NCBI GenBank assembly: GCA_964058805.1
Contig: CAXKVV010000169.1
Location: forward strand, 1 to 29,703
Length of the DNA: 29,703 nucleotides
Origin: Schoenoplectus triqueter
Taxonomy: Eukaryota > Streptophyta > Magnoliopsida > Poales > Cyperaceae
Reading direction: 5' to 3'
The notes under the pieces were generated by a model. The model saw only the letters and a program-made list of their open reading frames with translations. It did not search any database and was not told the origin of the DNA. Made by a program: the position numbers and the translations under genes. Shown in pieces: positions 19,549-28,483 of this stretch (position 1 is its first letter; the number at the start of each line of letters is the position of its first letter).

Positions 19549-20181
19549 TAGGGCTGTAAAAAAAGATTGGGCTCGTAACTCAACTCGGACTCGACTCTGG
19601 CTCAAGCTAATCTGGCTTGAGCTAATTTGATTCGAGCTAATCTGGCTCGATAGTTAAATGAGCTGAGTTTGAGTTGGAGTCAACTCGACTCGGCTCGAAT
19701 ATAATAGTTTATATGATTTTTTTCTGTTAAACTCCAATTCGATAATCTATCTCTCATTATCCCTCATCATCTCATCATCTGAACGGCTTAATAATTTTTC
19801 GTACTCGCTCGTGACTCGGCTCATATATCTGTCTCGATAGTTTATTTTACTGATCCATCCATTCAAATTAGTGCAGCAAGGATTTTATTAAAAATATAGT
19901 TTGTTGATATATCAATTTTGTATCGACTCATGTATTATTTTTATAGATACACCAAATTTATAGTTTGTAGATATATTAATTGTAAATGTCATACTGAGTC
20001 AACGTACATGCATTGGCTCGTGAGCCAGCTCTTGAGCTAGCTCGAATAGTAACGAGCCGAGTTTAAGCTACATTTTTCACCTCAAAACTTTTCACGAGTT
20101 CTACTTGACTCGATTCAAATTTTCATAAGTTGAGTTTGAGCTAAGCTCGACTCGCTCGAACTCGACTCATTTGCAGCCCTA
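19549..20181. mobile_element. Non-autonomous hAT element with CTCGACTCG subterminal words, 633 bp
   Basis: The ends are TAGGGCTGTAAA and, as inverse complement on the right, TAGGGCTGCAAA. The flanks TCTATAAT (19541-19548) and CCTATAAT (20182-20189) are an 8-bp duplication matching at 7 of 8. The left block repeats AACTCGGACTCGACTC, TGGCTCGA and GAGCTAATCTGGCT, and the right block repeats GAGCTAGCTCGA and CTCGACTCG. No coding capacity. It shares its termini with the element at 5849-6323. Confidence 0.9.
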
Positions 20182-20239
20182 CCTATAATCTCAGGTAAAG
20201 TGTACATCCCAACTGCCGAGAGACATTTGAATTTAAATT

Positions 20240-20345
20240 AGAATATCAAATTTTAATATAAATTAAAAAGTAAATTAATGGCATCTTCTAGCAGAATATC
20301 AAATTTTAATATAAATTAAAAAGTAAATTAATGGCATCTTCTAGC
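20240..20345 (+). repeat. Perfect 53-bp tandem duplication
   Basis: Two identical 53-bp units (20240-20292 and 20293-20345) run from AGAATATCAAATTTTAATAT to GGCATCTTCTAGC. I see no mismatch, so the event is recent or is an assembly artefact. There are no terminal repeats or duplications that would mark a transposon. Confidence 0.93.
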
Positions 20346-20486
20346 ACATAAAAATGATTATGTTAGAACCGCGCTCTATAGTTGATATTGCATTAGACCC
20401 TTGATTTCTAGCAAGATGCATTCAATAGTGCTTTAATTTCTTTTAAGATGAATTTTAAGTACTTACTTCTTAGAAAGTACTGTAAA

Positions 20487-20494
<8 letters not shown>

Positions 20495-20541
<47 letters not shown>
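20495..20541. repeat. (AT)n microsatellite, about 47 bp
   Basis: Uninterrupted AT repeat directly abutting the left end of palindromic element P3. Confidence 0.95.
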
Positions 20542-20545
<4 letters not shown>

Positions 20546-20949
20546 TAGACTATTGTGAAAATATTTGCATTTCGAGCTCAAGTGCATACGGCTCAAATTT
20601 TATCGTAACACGTCCGAAATTTAAAATTATCATTCTCATTAAATTCTTCATAATAAAATATTAGAGGATACAAAAATTTGAGATATTTTGAGTTTTTGAA
20701 GTATTTGTTTTGGATTTTTTTAAAACAGCAACAATAATTTAATATTTTATTATTATTTTAGTGTTGATTTTCAAAAATCCAAAACAAAATACTTAGAAAA
20801 CTCGAAATATCCCAAATTTTTGTATCCCCCAATATTTTGATATGAAAAATTTAATAAGAATGATAATTTTGAATTTCGGACGTGTTACGATAAAATTTGA
20901 GCCGTATGCACTTGGACTCGAAATACAAACGTTTTCATAATAGTCTAAC
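20542..20949. mobile_element. Palindromic MITE P3, flanked by TA and CT microsatellite
   Basis: The left arm (20544 to about 20717) starts GTTAGACTATTGTGAAAATA. The right arm (about 20770-20949) is its inverse complement, starting GTTAGACTATTATGAAAACG when read inwards. Long matched words such as CGGCTCAAATTTTATCGTAA and ATTTTGTTTTGGATTTTT occur in both arms. The centre is about 50 bp. The left side abuts (AT)n and the right side abuts (CT)n then (TA)n. There is no gene. The terminal motif GTTAGACTAT resembles the GTTCGACTATGGTG of P4, so it may be a distant member of the same group. Confidence 0.85.
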
Positions 20950-21002
20950 TCTCTCTCTCTCTCTCTCTCTCTGTATATATATATATAGAGAGAGAGAGAG
21001 AG
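20950..21002. repeat. (CT)n(TA)n(GA)n composite microsatellite between two palindromic elements
   Basis: The order is CT repeat (20950-20972), TA repeat (about 20974-20986), GA repeat (20987-21002). It is itself a palindrome centred on the TA run, so each half looks like the outer end of the neighbouring palindromic element. Confidence 0.9.
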
Positions 21003-21410
21003 TTCGACTATGGTGCTTTGCAAAACACAAAAGCATTGTGTATTTTGCGCTCTATTTTTAATTTCAAGTCAGAAATAATCGATCTGAACCATTCAATCTA
21101 ATCTTCATATTAAAATCTATTAGTAAATCAAATTTTATATTTTTCAGAATTTTTTTGCTATTTTTTTTATGAGGAGAAAATGACTTGATCTGAGATTTAT
21201 GGTTCATCCAAAAATGACGGTTTTCCCCCTATCCAAAAAAATAGCAAATAAATTCCAAAAAATATAAAATTTTATTTACTAATAGACTTTAATATGGAGA
21301 TTAGAATGAGCAATTTGGATCGATCATTTCTAACTTAAAATTAATAATAGAGCGCAAAGCACACAAGCCTTTTGTACTTTGCAAAACACCATAGCCTAAT
21401 TCTCTCTCTC
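21003..21410. mobile_element. Palindromic MITE P4, CTATGGTG family
   Basis: The left arm GTTCGACTATGGTGCTTTGC and right arm (inverse complement AATTAGGCTATGGTGTTTTG) enclose TTCAAGTCAGAAATAATCGA / AATCTATTAGTAAA words. These are mirrored by TTTACTAATAGACTTTAATA and CGATCATTTCTAAC near the right. It is flanked by (TA)n(GA)n on the left and (CT)n(TA)n on the right (to about 21421). Its left arm is nearly identical to P2 at 8488-8610. No ORF. Confidence 0.87.
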
Positions 21411-21525
21411 TATATATATATAGAGGCTATGGTGCTTCGCGAAGCACAAAACCTCCCGTGCTTCGCATCCGTATCTCGAATTTGAAAGTTCAAATGGCCG
21501 ATCCAAACCGTTAAACTTGATCTCG
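21411..21525 (+). mobile_element. Palindromic MITE P5, left arm only, same type as P1
   Basis: After TATATATATATAGAGG comes CTATGGTGCTTCGCGAAGCA, then ATCTCGAATTTGAAAGTTCA and GGCCGATCCAAACCGTTAAA, as in the left arm of P1 (8091-8165). It carries an extra GTGCTTCGCATCC segment. The opposite arm is absent, so it is truncated. It shares its TA run with the end of P4. Confidence 0.75.
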
Positions 21526-21529
21526 CAAT

Positions 21530-23185
21530 TGTCTAGTTTTATTTGTTCTAATAGTATATTCATATTCCTTTAAATTGGTACGGTGTTGCTAAAATAACTC
21601 ATTAAAAAATTCTCAAATGCTTTTCTTATTATTTTTTGTTTCATCTTCAAGTATTTATATTTTTTATTTACCATCAGTTAGGTTAGCATATCCATCCTGC
21701 TTCACGTTTCAACCCAAGTTATCATGCGCAGTATATTAAAAGGGCATTTGTGGATCTAAACAATAACTCTTCCATCCAAAGCCGATTTATCGACTGCCAA
21801 CTTCATTTACTCAACCAATTCTTTTTTCAAACTATATAATGTTACTTGTTTGAATCATATATATATTTTTTAATGCAAACTCCGATATTTGATAAGTTAA
21901 AACTCTATATAAAGCAGACTTCATAAAGTTCAATTTGATTTTTTTTTTACTAAACTGGACATTCATAATTTTTTTAACAATGATTGGAATTTGACTGATT
22001 AATGTTTACTATATTTGCTTCAAGTTGTCGTGAAGAGTAATTATTCCATTACTTCTTTTTCTCTATTGAAAAGTAAACTTTCAAAGTCTTAAATTCTAAA
22101 AATTTCAAGTTTTTAACCGTAAACAAAATTTTGAAGGTGCAATTTTGTCATCACAACTCACAAGTATAATATTTCTTTTAATTAGATATATACAGAGTTT
22201 CTTTAAGTTGATTTTTTTTTTGCAATGCAAGTACTTCACAAATATAGAAAATGCATATACTATATTTTAAAATGATTAAAACAATCATGGATTTAAAAAC
22301 TTCTAATATATATTATAGTCAGTAAAAGTCTATTATCAAGTACATGAATAAAACTTGATTACTTTTTAATATTTCTACATATTAAGATATAAATATCAAA
22401 TTATCTACGAAATTTCATAAGATTGAAACATATGGTGATACTTTTCCCATATTAAGAGGCATTTTAAAAAAAAAAACATTTCTTTTAACAACTACCTTAC
22501 GTTTTTTTTCTCAAATAATTTTCTTTATTTTGTTTAAATTTCTTGATGCGAACCAAATATGCTGGAAAATCGTTGGAATCCATCTTGTCATTTGTCGCAA
22601 TATACGTGGTAATTTAAAATGTAAAAATTACAATGAAAATGATTTTTTGTTCTTACTATACACCGGGGTCCTCGCCTAATAAGTTCGGTCTAGAAGCAAT
22701 AGAATATTCTTTTTCTAAAGGCACAAGTCTCGGCTTTACCAGTGTGCAAAATTTTCTCTGAAACTTCAATCGCAGATTCGCAGTCAATATAAAAGACTAA
22801 TGCAAACTTGTGGCCAATCAGAGACTTTGACCTGGAATAACAGCTGTAATTCGTAGAGGAATTCAAGTTCTCAACTGATGAAAGTACCAGTACAACTTCG
22901 GGCTGCAATTTACTATTGATCTTATTTCAAAAAGAAATGAAATGTTTTCCCTCAAAAAGAAAAATGAAATGTTCTAGAATGGGTTGCTTTCTTCTAGTAC
23001 AAGAGCCTCTTTGGATATCCCCGTATTATAGTTTTCTTATAATATAAAAGATACAATAAAATAATCAAAATATTGCAATTAAAAATTGCATAAGAGTCAT
23101 ACCACTTTGAATGTGACAATTTTTCAGCGTGATTGGCTTGGATGGATTTCTAAAAACCAAAAAAGAAAAATAGATGCGATTATTG
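21530..23185. other. Intergenic; one small unrecognised ORF at 22690-22908 (minus)
   Basis: Mostly AT-rich and featureless. A 72-codon minus-strand ORF (22690-22908, beginning MQPEVVLVLSSVENLNSS) lies in a less AT-rich patch (22660-22915) and has a balanced amino-acid composition (for example KFALVFYIDCESAIEVSEKI). I recognise no family, and no flanking exons are evident. It may be a captured gene fragment or chance. Confidence 0.35.
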
Positions 23186-23193
23186 GATGTATC

Positions 23194-23798
23194 TAGGGCT
23201 GTCAATCACATTCTTTTGACCGTTTATTAGACTCGTATCGTATCTGATAAGACGGGTATGGGTAAGATTTTATTTTCGTTAGATTATCGAGCATGGATAA
23301 GAAAAAAATTTCGTTAACTTATCAGGTATGAATATGGATAAGGGGTTTTCATTACCCGTTATCCATTGAGTAAATTATATAAATATATATAGTTAAATAT
23401 ATACAAAAGTATAATTATTTTTTATTTTTAATAAATATATATAGTTAAATTATATAAATATATATATAATAAATAGTATATATTTTTTATGATAATTGAC
23501 ATGAAAATATTATATGATTTTTATTATATCTAAAATATTAATTATTATTTTACTTTATTAATATATTTATTTAATATTATTTATTTGTCTAAATCAATTT
23601 TTTTCATTGAATTATTTTTATATTTTACCCGTTATCTACCGTTATCCGTTCGTTATCCAAAACTTTTAATGGGTAAGGATAGGGTATGGGTAAAATTTTT
23701 TTAATGAGTATGGATAGGGTATGGATAAAAAAAATTAATGGATATAAATATGAAAATACCTCTACCCTACCCCTCCACCCTACCCATTGACAGCCCTA
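23194..23798. mobile_element. Non-autonomous hAT element with GGGTATGGGTAA subterminal words, 605 bp
   Basis: A perfect 13-bp terminal inverted repeat TAGGGCTGTCAAT is flanked by a perfect 8-bp duplication GATGTATC (23186-23193 and 23799-23806). The subterminal blocks carry GACGGGTATGGGTAAG on the left and GGGTAAGGATAGGGTATGG, CCCTACCCCTCC and CCTACCC on the right, with an AT-only core at 23370-23630. No coding capacity. It is the best-preserved pair of ends in the window. Confidence 0.95.
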
Positions 23799-23806
23799 GA
23801 TGTATC

Positions 23807-25025
23807 TGGACGGAATATGTTGACCTGGTGGTGGTTTTTGCTGTTTAATTCATTGTCATGTAATTAGGTTGAATGTCACCCCAACCAATCCAACTTAAAA
23901 CTAATTATATGGTGGACGAAAGCAATTATCAGGATTCTAGAAGGAACTATAGAGATTGGAATCTCAGTTAGATTAAACAAAATTTTTTTATTAGAAAGAT
24001 GAGAGTAAAATTCTTAAATTTTATAATTATTTTTAAAAATTTTCATTTGAATTTCGAATCTATATTCTCCTATACAGAGGATGTTATCTTTTGTTACTAA
24101 ATAAAGACTGATTTTCTAGATTAAACAAAGTTATGAGCAATTTTAGTCCGAATAAATAAAATAATATATTTGTTTTGCTTGCCTTCCAAACTATCCAGTC
24201 AAACACTCTTTTGCACTATATATCAACTCTTTCATGAGAAATTTTTAATGGACCTAGTATAATTGTAATTCTTGCTAAATATATAGTTTTCCATTTATGC
24301 TGAATTAATTTTTGATAGTTTCAAGCAACTGTAAAAACTGTTTATTTATTATTTTATTTCTTATTTCAAACTTCTAGCCATCAACACTCAGGTGAAAAGT
24401 ACCCACAGGCCACAGCTAATATTTTTCTCCAAGCGGACGAAATTCCGGAGAAAACAGTAAGGGTTTATGACATAACCATGTCTCTGTTGATGACCAATAA
24501 TTTCCAATTGTTACATCACTAACTAGACCTCTAGAAGGTCTTAATTATGAATTATAATTTACGAGAGAATGGCAATGATATGTATTCTTTCAAGGCCAGT
24601 CCTCTAGAAGGTCTTGCGAGATTTGTTGGGTACTTGGGTTACTTTAAGACTATGACCACTGTATACTAGCTTAGGTAGGACTGTCATATATGGGTATGCT
24701 AAGAATTATTATTTTCATATCAATGTATATTAATGATTTGTTTTGCTTGCATCATAACTTTATTCATTGAATTTCTGGATCCTTTTATTATCTTTTACCT
24801 TTTTAAATTAATGAAATTATGAAAAAACTTAAATTTTCACTGTTTTCGACTTTTATTATTTAGTTAAATTCATTTTAGTTATTTTATTCTGTAATTTATT
24901 TTTTATAATATTTTTGTTCAACTTAAATCAGTTATTATTCAAACTAGTTGTATTCAAATTGTATAATAATTATAGTAACATGCAATTTAAATGAGTTATT
25001 ATTTAAATTAGTGGTACTCAATTGT
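23807..25025. other. Intergenic, no gene seen
   Basis: AT-rich. A 15-bp direct repeat CCTCTAGAAGGTCTT occurs at 24528-24542 and 24601-24615. No ORF, element border or RNA gene is recognised. Confidence 0.5.
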
Positions 25026-25034
25026 ATAAATAAA

Positions 25035-25418
25035 GGGTGCAGATCACTTGACAATGGGTTATTTTGACAATCTTGACAACGGATTTTCAAATAAATACTA
25101 AAATAATCTTAAAAATAGAAAAAAAACTTTATGGATATGTTCTTCTACTTATAGATTGATAATGTTTTAAATTTTATGCAATTTCATTATCGTTTAATAC
25201 TCCATCAAGGACCATCAAAATTTATATAATTTATAACTGTTATAATTTGACGGTCTTTGATGGACTATCAAACAATAATGAAATTATATAAAATTTGAAT
25301 CACCGTCAATCTATAAGTAGAAGAACATGTCTAGAAGTTTTTTTCCTATTTTTTTTATTTTTTCATATTTATTTGAAAATTCATTGTCAAGATAACCATT
25401 GTCAAGTGATCCCTTTCC
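25035..25418. mobile_element. Mutator-like palindromic MITE, copy 2, 384 bp
   Basis: The ends are GGGTGCAGATCACTTGACAA and, as inverse complement on the right, GGAAAGGGATCACTTGACAA. The flank is a perfect 9-bp duplication ATAAATAAA at 25026-25034 and 25419-25427. The interior matches copy 1 (18577-18956), including ACTCCATCAAGGACCATCAA and TTTGACGGTCTTTGATG. No ORF. Confidence 0.9.
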
Positions 25419-25428
25419 ATAAATAAAT

Positions 25429-25800
25429 GGGGAGGGATTACTTTTAAAATGACTATTTTGACAATCTCATATTGAAATTTCAAATAAATCCGATAAAATT
25501 GAAAATAGAAAAAATACTATTGATATATTGTTCAGGATTGATAATATTTCAAATTCATACAATCTAAACATTGTTTGATTGCTTATAAAAAACATTAAAA
25601 TTTTATGCAGTTCGCAATGATTCTAATTTAACAATTTGGTGGACTTTCAAATGATAATTATAATTAAATTTTATAAAATTTTAAACATAATCAATCTATA
25701 AGTTTTGCAATATGTCTATAAAATATTTTTCTATTTTTTAAGATTTTTTTCAGTTTTATTTAGAATCTATTAAGATTACCATTATCAAAGATCCCTAATA
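25429..25800. mobile_element. Mutator-like MITE, copy 3, degenerate, directly adjacent to copy 2
   Basis: Starts GGGGAGGGATTACTT one base after the duplication of copy 2. It keeps the family layout (TTTTGACAATCT, TTTCAAATAAAT, mirrored words near 25655-25690, then AAGATTACCATTATCAAAGA and GATCCC). Many differences make it older. The right end is uncertain by about 5 bp and no convincing 9-bp duplication is visible. Confidence 0.65.
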
Positions 25801-26257
25801 AAAATATTATACAAATAATTTACATAATAAATTTATTAACACAAATAATAATTTCGTTAATCTGATATATAAACATGTTGGTATGCACGGTACTAATTAA
25901 AATTCAGAAAGTTACTGTCAGAACTGTTTATTTATAATGTTATAATGATGTTTACAGTTAAGATCATAGGTTGCGTCAAATAAAAATATACATATAATAA
26001 TATAAAAGTACATATTTCATTTTTATCAATTTATAATAAGGCTGCGGATGTTAGACAACTTTTGTTTTTATCCAACTGTCTAAGGAAAAAAGTTCTCATT
26101 CCTTAACAACCCCATGCATATGCTAATATCTAAAATTTCTGTCTTGGATTTTAATAGTTGGTGGCTAGCTTGGTGCAGCATGCTTAGAATATATTTTGAT
26201 ATAATTAAGCTAACAAGTATTTGACATAATTTATTAATGTGGATCTTTTTCGCATTC
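25801..26257. other. Intergenic, no gene seen
   Basis: AT-rich. A 73-codon minus ORF from 26080 to 26301 overlaps the next transposon border and shows no family features. Confidence 0.45.
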
Positions 26258-26265
26258 GTCACATC

Positions 26266-26694
26266 CATGGGCGGATGCAGGATTTTAGTCAGGGGAGGCA
26301 AATATCGGATTGTAATAACTTATCAGGTTTAAATCCATTAACTAATCGGGTACTAAATAAAAAAATAATAATTTAATATATATTCTTACCTAATAAAAAA
26401 ATTATTACAATAATAACATTTTATATATTAAAAATAACAATAAAATAAAGCTCAAAGTAATAGATAATGAAGTTGATGAAGAAAATTTTCGTCTATAAAA
26501 CTTTATATTTTGATATTTTTGCATAATTATATTTATTATACATAATATTAAATATTTTTTCTCAATAAAATTAATCAGACAATCCAGGGGGACAAAAAAA
26601 ATTTTCAGGGAGGAGCAAACTACCGAAAAACACTGTTTTTCAAAATCCAGGAGGGGGGCCGCTGCCCCCCTGGACAACTGTGGATCCGCCACTG
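26266..26694. mobile_element. hAT-like element, GGGCGGAT family copy 2, 429 bp
   Basis: The left end CATGGGCGGATGCAGGA and the inverse complement of the right end (CAGTGGCGGATCCACAG) pair at GGCGGAT and nearby bases. The flanks GTCACATC (26258-26265) and ATCACACC (26695-26702) match at 6 of 8. The body is about nine-tenths identical by eye to 16515-16936. The 95-codon minus ORF at 26405-26692 is an accidental frame of the repeat and not a gene. Confidence 0.85.
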
Positions 26695-26950
26695 ATCACA
26701 CCTCATTTAAAAGTTCACAACGAGGCATAAAATTCAAAAATGTTTCAACATCACTTTATCAAAATTCTATAACCCATTTCTTCACACTACGGTTATTTCC
26801 CACATCCTTTTCGTATTTTTTTTTTGTTTCTTTCGTTGTTTCTTGCGGTCTTTCTTTCGTCCTCTTCGCATATATTCCGTGTTACTTTTTAAGTAAAAAC
26901 TTTTCTTGGGCGGCATACAACGCTCTATCCAAGTAAATACATCAGGTAGG

Positions 26951-27352
26951 CTGGGACGGATATAAGATTTTAATCAGAGGGTCAATAATCGGATTATAAT
27001 AGTTTATTGGATTCAAATTTATTAATTAATTAGATAATAAATAAAAATTAATAATTTAATATATATTTTTATCTAAATAAAAAAACTATCAAAATAATAT
27101 CTTTTTATATTTTAAAAATAATAAAAATAAAGCCCCATAAAAAATATTTTTTTTATGGACTTTATATTTTGAAACTTTTATATAATTCTATTATTATTCA
27201 TGGTACTAAATATTTTTTTTCTCAATGAAAATTAATCAGATAATTTAAGAGGAGTAAATGTCAGATTCATAAAATTTTAATTTAAAAATACTATTATTCA
27301 AAATCCAACGAGATCAAATTGACACCCCAACACCACTGTGCATCCACCCCTG
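26951..27352. mobile_element. hAT-like element, GGGCGGAT family copy 3, 402 bp, most diverged
   Basis: The left end is CTGGGACGGATATAAGA and the right end, as inverse complement, CAGGGGTGGATGCACAG. The flanks CAGGTAGG (26943-26950) and CTGGTAGG (27353-27360) match at 7 of 8. The interior keeps the family words (ATCGGATTATAATAG, ATTTAATATATATT, CAATGAAAATTAATCAGA). It lies only 256 bp from copy 2, in the same orientation. Confidence 0.85.
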
Positions 27353-27893
27353 CTGGTAGGTTTGCGTGGCAAGTAAAAGTGTATTTTAGAAAAAAAAAAC
27401 AGAGAATATATTATTGATTGATTTTTTTGTATTTATATTTATGTAGTGCAACTGTGGAATTAATGTGTTGTTAAATGTATAATCAACTGTAACATATATC
27501 AAGATGTAAAATTTAAATGTTGATGTTTATTGTGAAGTTGCACATTCGAAATCTAAACGGAGAATTTTTTTTATAAACATTTAAAAAATTGAGTAATTTA
27601 GACTTCCGTTTTACTTAAGAAATAAATCAAAGATTGTTTATGTTTCATTAATCTGGCTGCTCCATCCCCACCATTCGAAATAAAACGCACAAGTATATAT
27701 AGAAAGAGCGCCACTAAAAATCCCCCGACATCTAGCCGCCTGCACCGGTTTCCTCGGACATATCCTTTGCATGATGGACCGGGTCTTCCGCGTAGCTTAG
27801 GGTTAGCATTTGCCATTAGAATATGAAAAGTTCACGAAACCATGACTTTCCCGATCGTTTTCTCATCTCCTCTCCTCCTATTCTCTCATCTTG

Positions 27894-27916
27894 ACCGTCC
27901 ATTCCGGAATAACGGT
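27894..27916. promoter_or_regulatory. Imperfect palindrome ACCGT-CC-ATTCCGGAAT-A-ACGGT
   Basis: The perfect 10-bp palindrome ATTCCGGAAT is enclosed by inverted ACCGT and ACGGT arms. The core has the TTCnnGAA spacing of a heat-shock factor half-pair, and TTGACC just to the left is a W-box core. It lies about 570 bp upstream of the start codon. Function is inferred only from pattern. Confidence 0.35.
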
Positions 27917-27982
27917 GGACCACGGCATCAGTTACTTGTGCGTTGCTGCGGGGAATGAATGAACCGAACCGAACCGAACCTA

Positions 27983-27988
27983 ACCGAC
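27983..27988 (+). promoter_or_regulatory. DRE/CRT core ACCGAC
   Basis: ACCGAC matches the core bound by DREB/CBF factors in drought and cold response. It sits about 500 bp before the start codon, right after the (CGAAC)n repeat. A six-base match can arise by chance. Confidence 0.3.
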
Positions 27989-28002
27989 CGTGCTAAATGT
28001 AT

Positions 28003-28014
28003 CCTTCTAGAAGG
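28003..28014. promoter_or_regulatory. 12-bp palindrome CCTTCTAGAAGG, heat-shock-element-like
   Basis: Perfect palindrome containing TTCTAGAA, a pair of inverted GAA units at heat-shock-factor spacing. A third unit at the right spacing is missing, so binding would be weaker than at a full element. Confidence 0.35.
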
Positions 28015-28338
28015 TATGTTTCCACGTTGCCGATTAACGCGTTGACACGAAGACTTTCTTCCCAAGTTCCCAGTAACTTTCTTAGAACCAAAATCTACAA
28101 ATTCTCACTTCATCTTGGTGTGTCTTAACTTAATCTTGTTTAAATCGTCCCTGTCAACAAACTGGACCAATCCGTTGATTAACTTCTTACTTTCGCGTTT
28201 CCAGAAGACCATAAGGATAAGGTCCATACAATTACAAATTAATGACCAAAACTAACCATATCATTGGACGAATCCATTTACAAAAAACTGGAGAGGATTT
28301 GGTAAACATTGAATGTTCCCACTTGACATAAATCACCC

Positions 28339-28371
28339 TTTAATAACGCCGCAGTATTTCTCTCCCCTCTC
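28339..28371 (+). promoter_or_regulatory. Candidate core promoter: TATA-like box and Y patch
   Basis: TTTAATAA at 28339-28346 is a weak TATA-like sequence. TTCTCTCCCCTCTC at about 28358-28371 is a pyrimidine (Y) patch, common near plant transcription starts. A start near 28370-28385 would give a leader of about 100 nt with no upstream ATG. The placement is an inference. Confidence 0.4.
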
Positions 28372-28483
28372 GACTCCAACTTAAAACCCAAACTCCAGCC
28401 TTTCTATTTCCCAACAATTTCCCAAAACTAGAGCAAAGCAAAAGGAGGAAGAACAAAAAGAGGAAAACAAATTTGAAAATAAA

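Larger units (their letters stand above)
27361..28338 (+). promoter_or_regulatory. Upstream region of the DUF1645 gene
   Basis: No transposon end was seen here and the sequence becomes less AT-rich to the right, as expected of a retained gene flank. Candidate stress-type motifs are listed separately. TTGAC (W-box core) occurs at 27891, 28042 and 28323, and ACGT in CCACGTTG at 28022-28029. A short (CGAAC)n repeat sits at 27963-27980. A TATATATAG at 27693-27701 is too far upstream to serve the gene without a very long leader. A 72-codon minus ORF (27598-27816) is unrecognised and I do not call it a gene. Confidence 0.5.

Noticed and set aside
20408..21023. Minus ORFs with repeated YIYIYI or RERERE
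   Set aside because: Translations of AT and CT microsatellite.
26405..26692. 95-codon minus ORF beginning MADPQLSRGAAAP
   Set aside because: It is contained in a repetitive hAT-like element. The related copies at 16515 and 26951 do not keep the frame.
27797..27806. Telomere-like TTAGGGTTAG
   Set aside because: Not even two full copies of the plant telomere unit (TTTAGGG), so no array.
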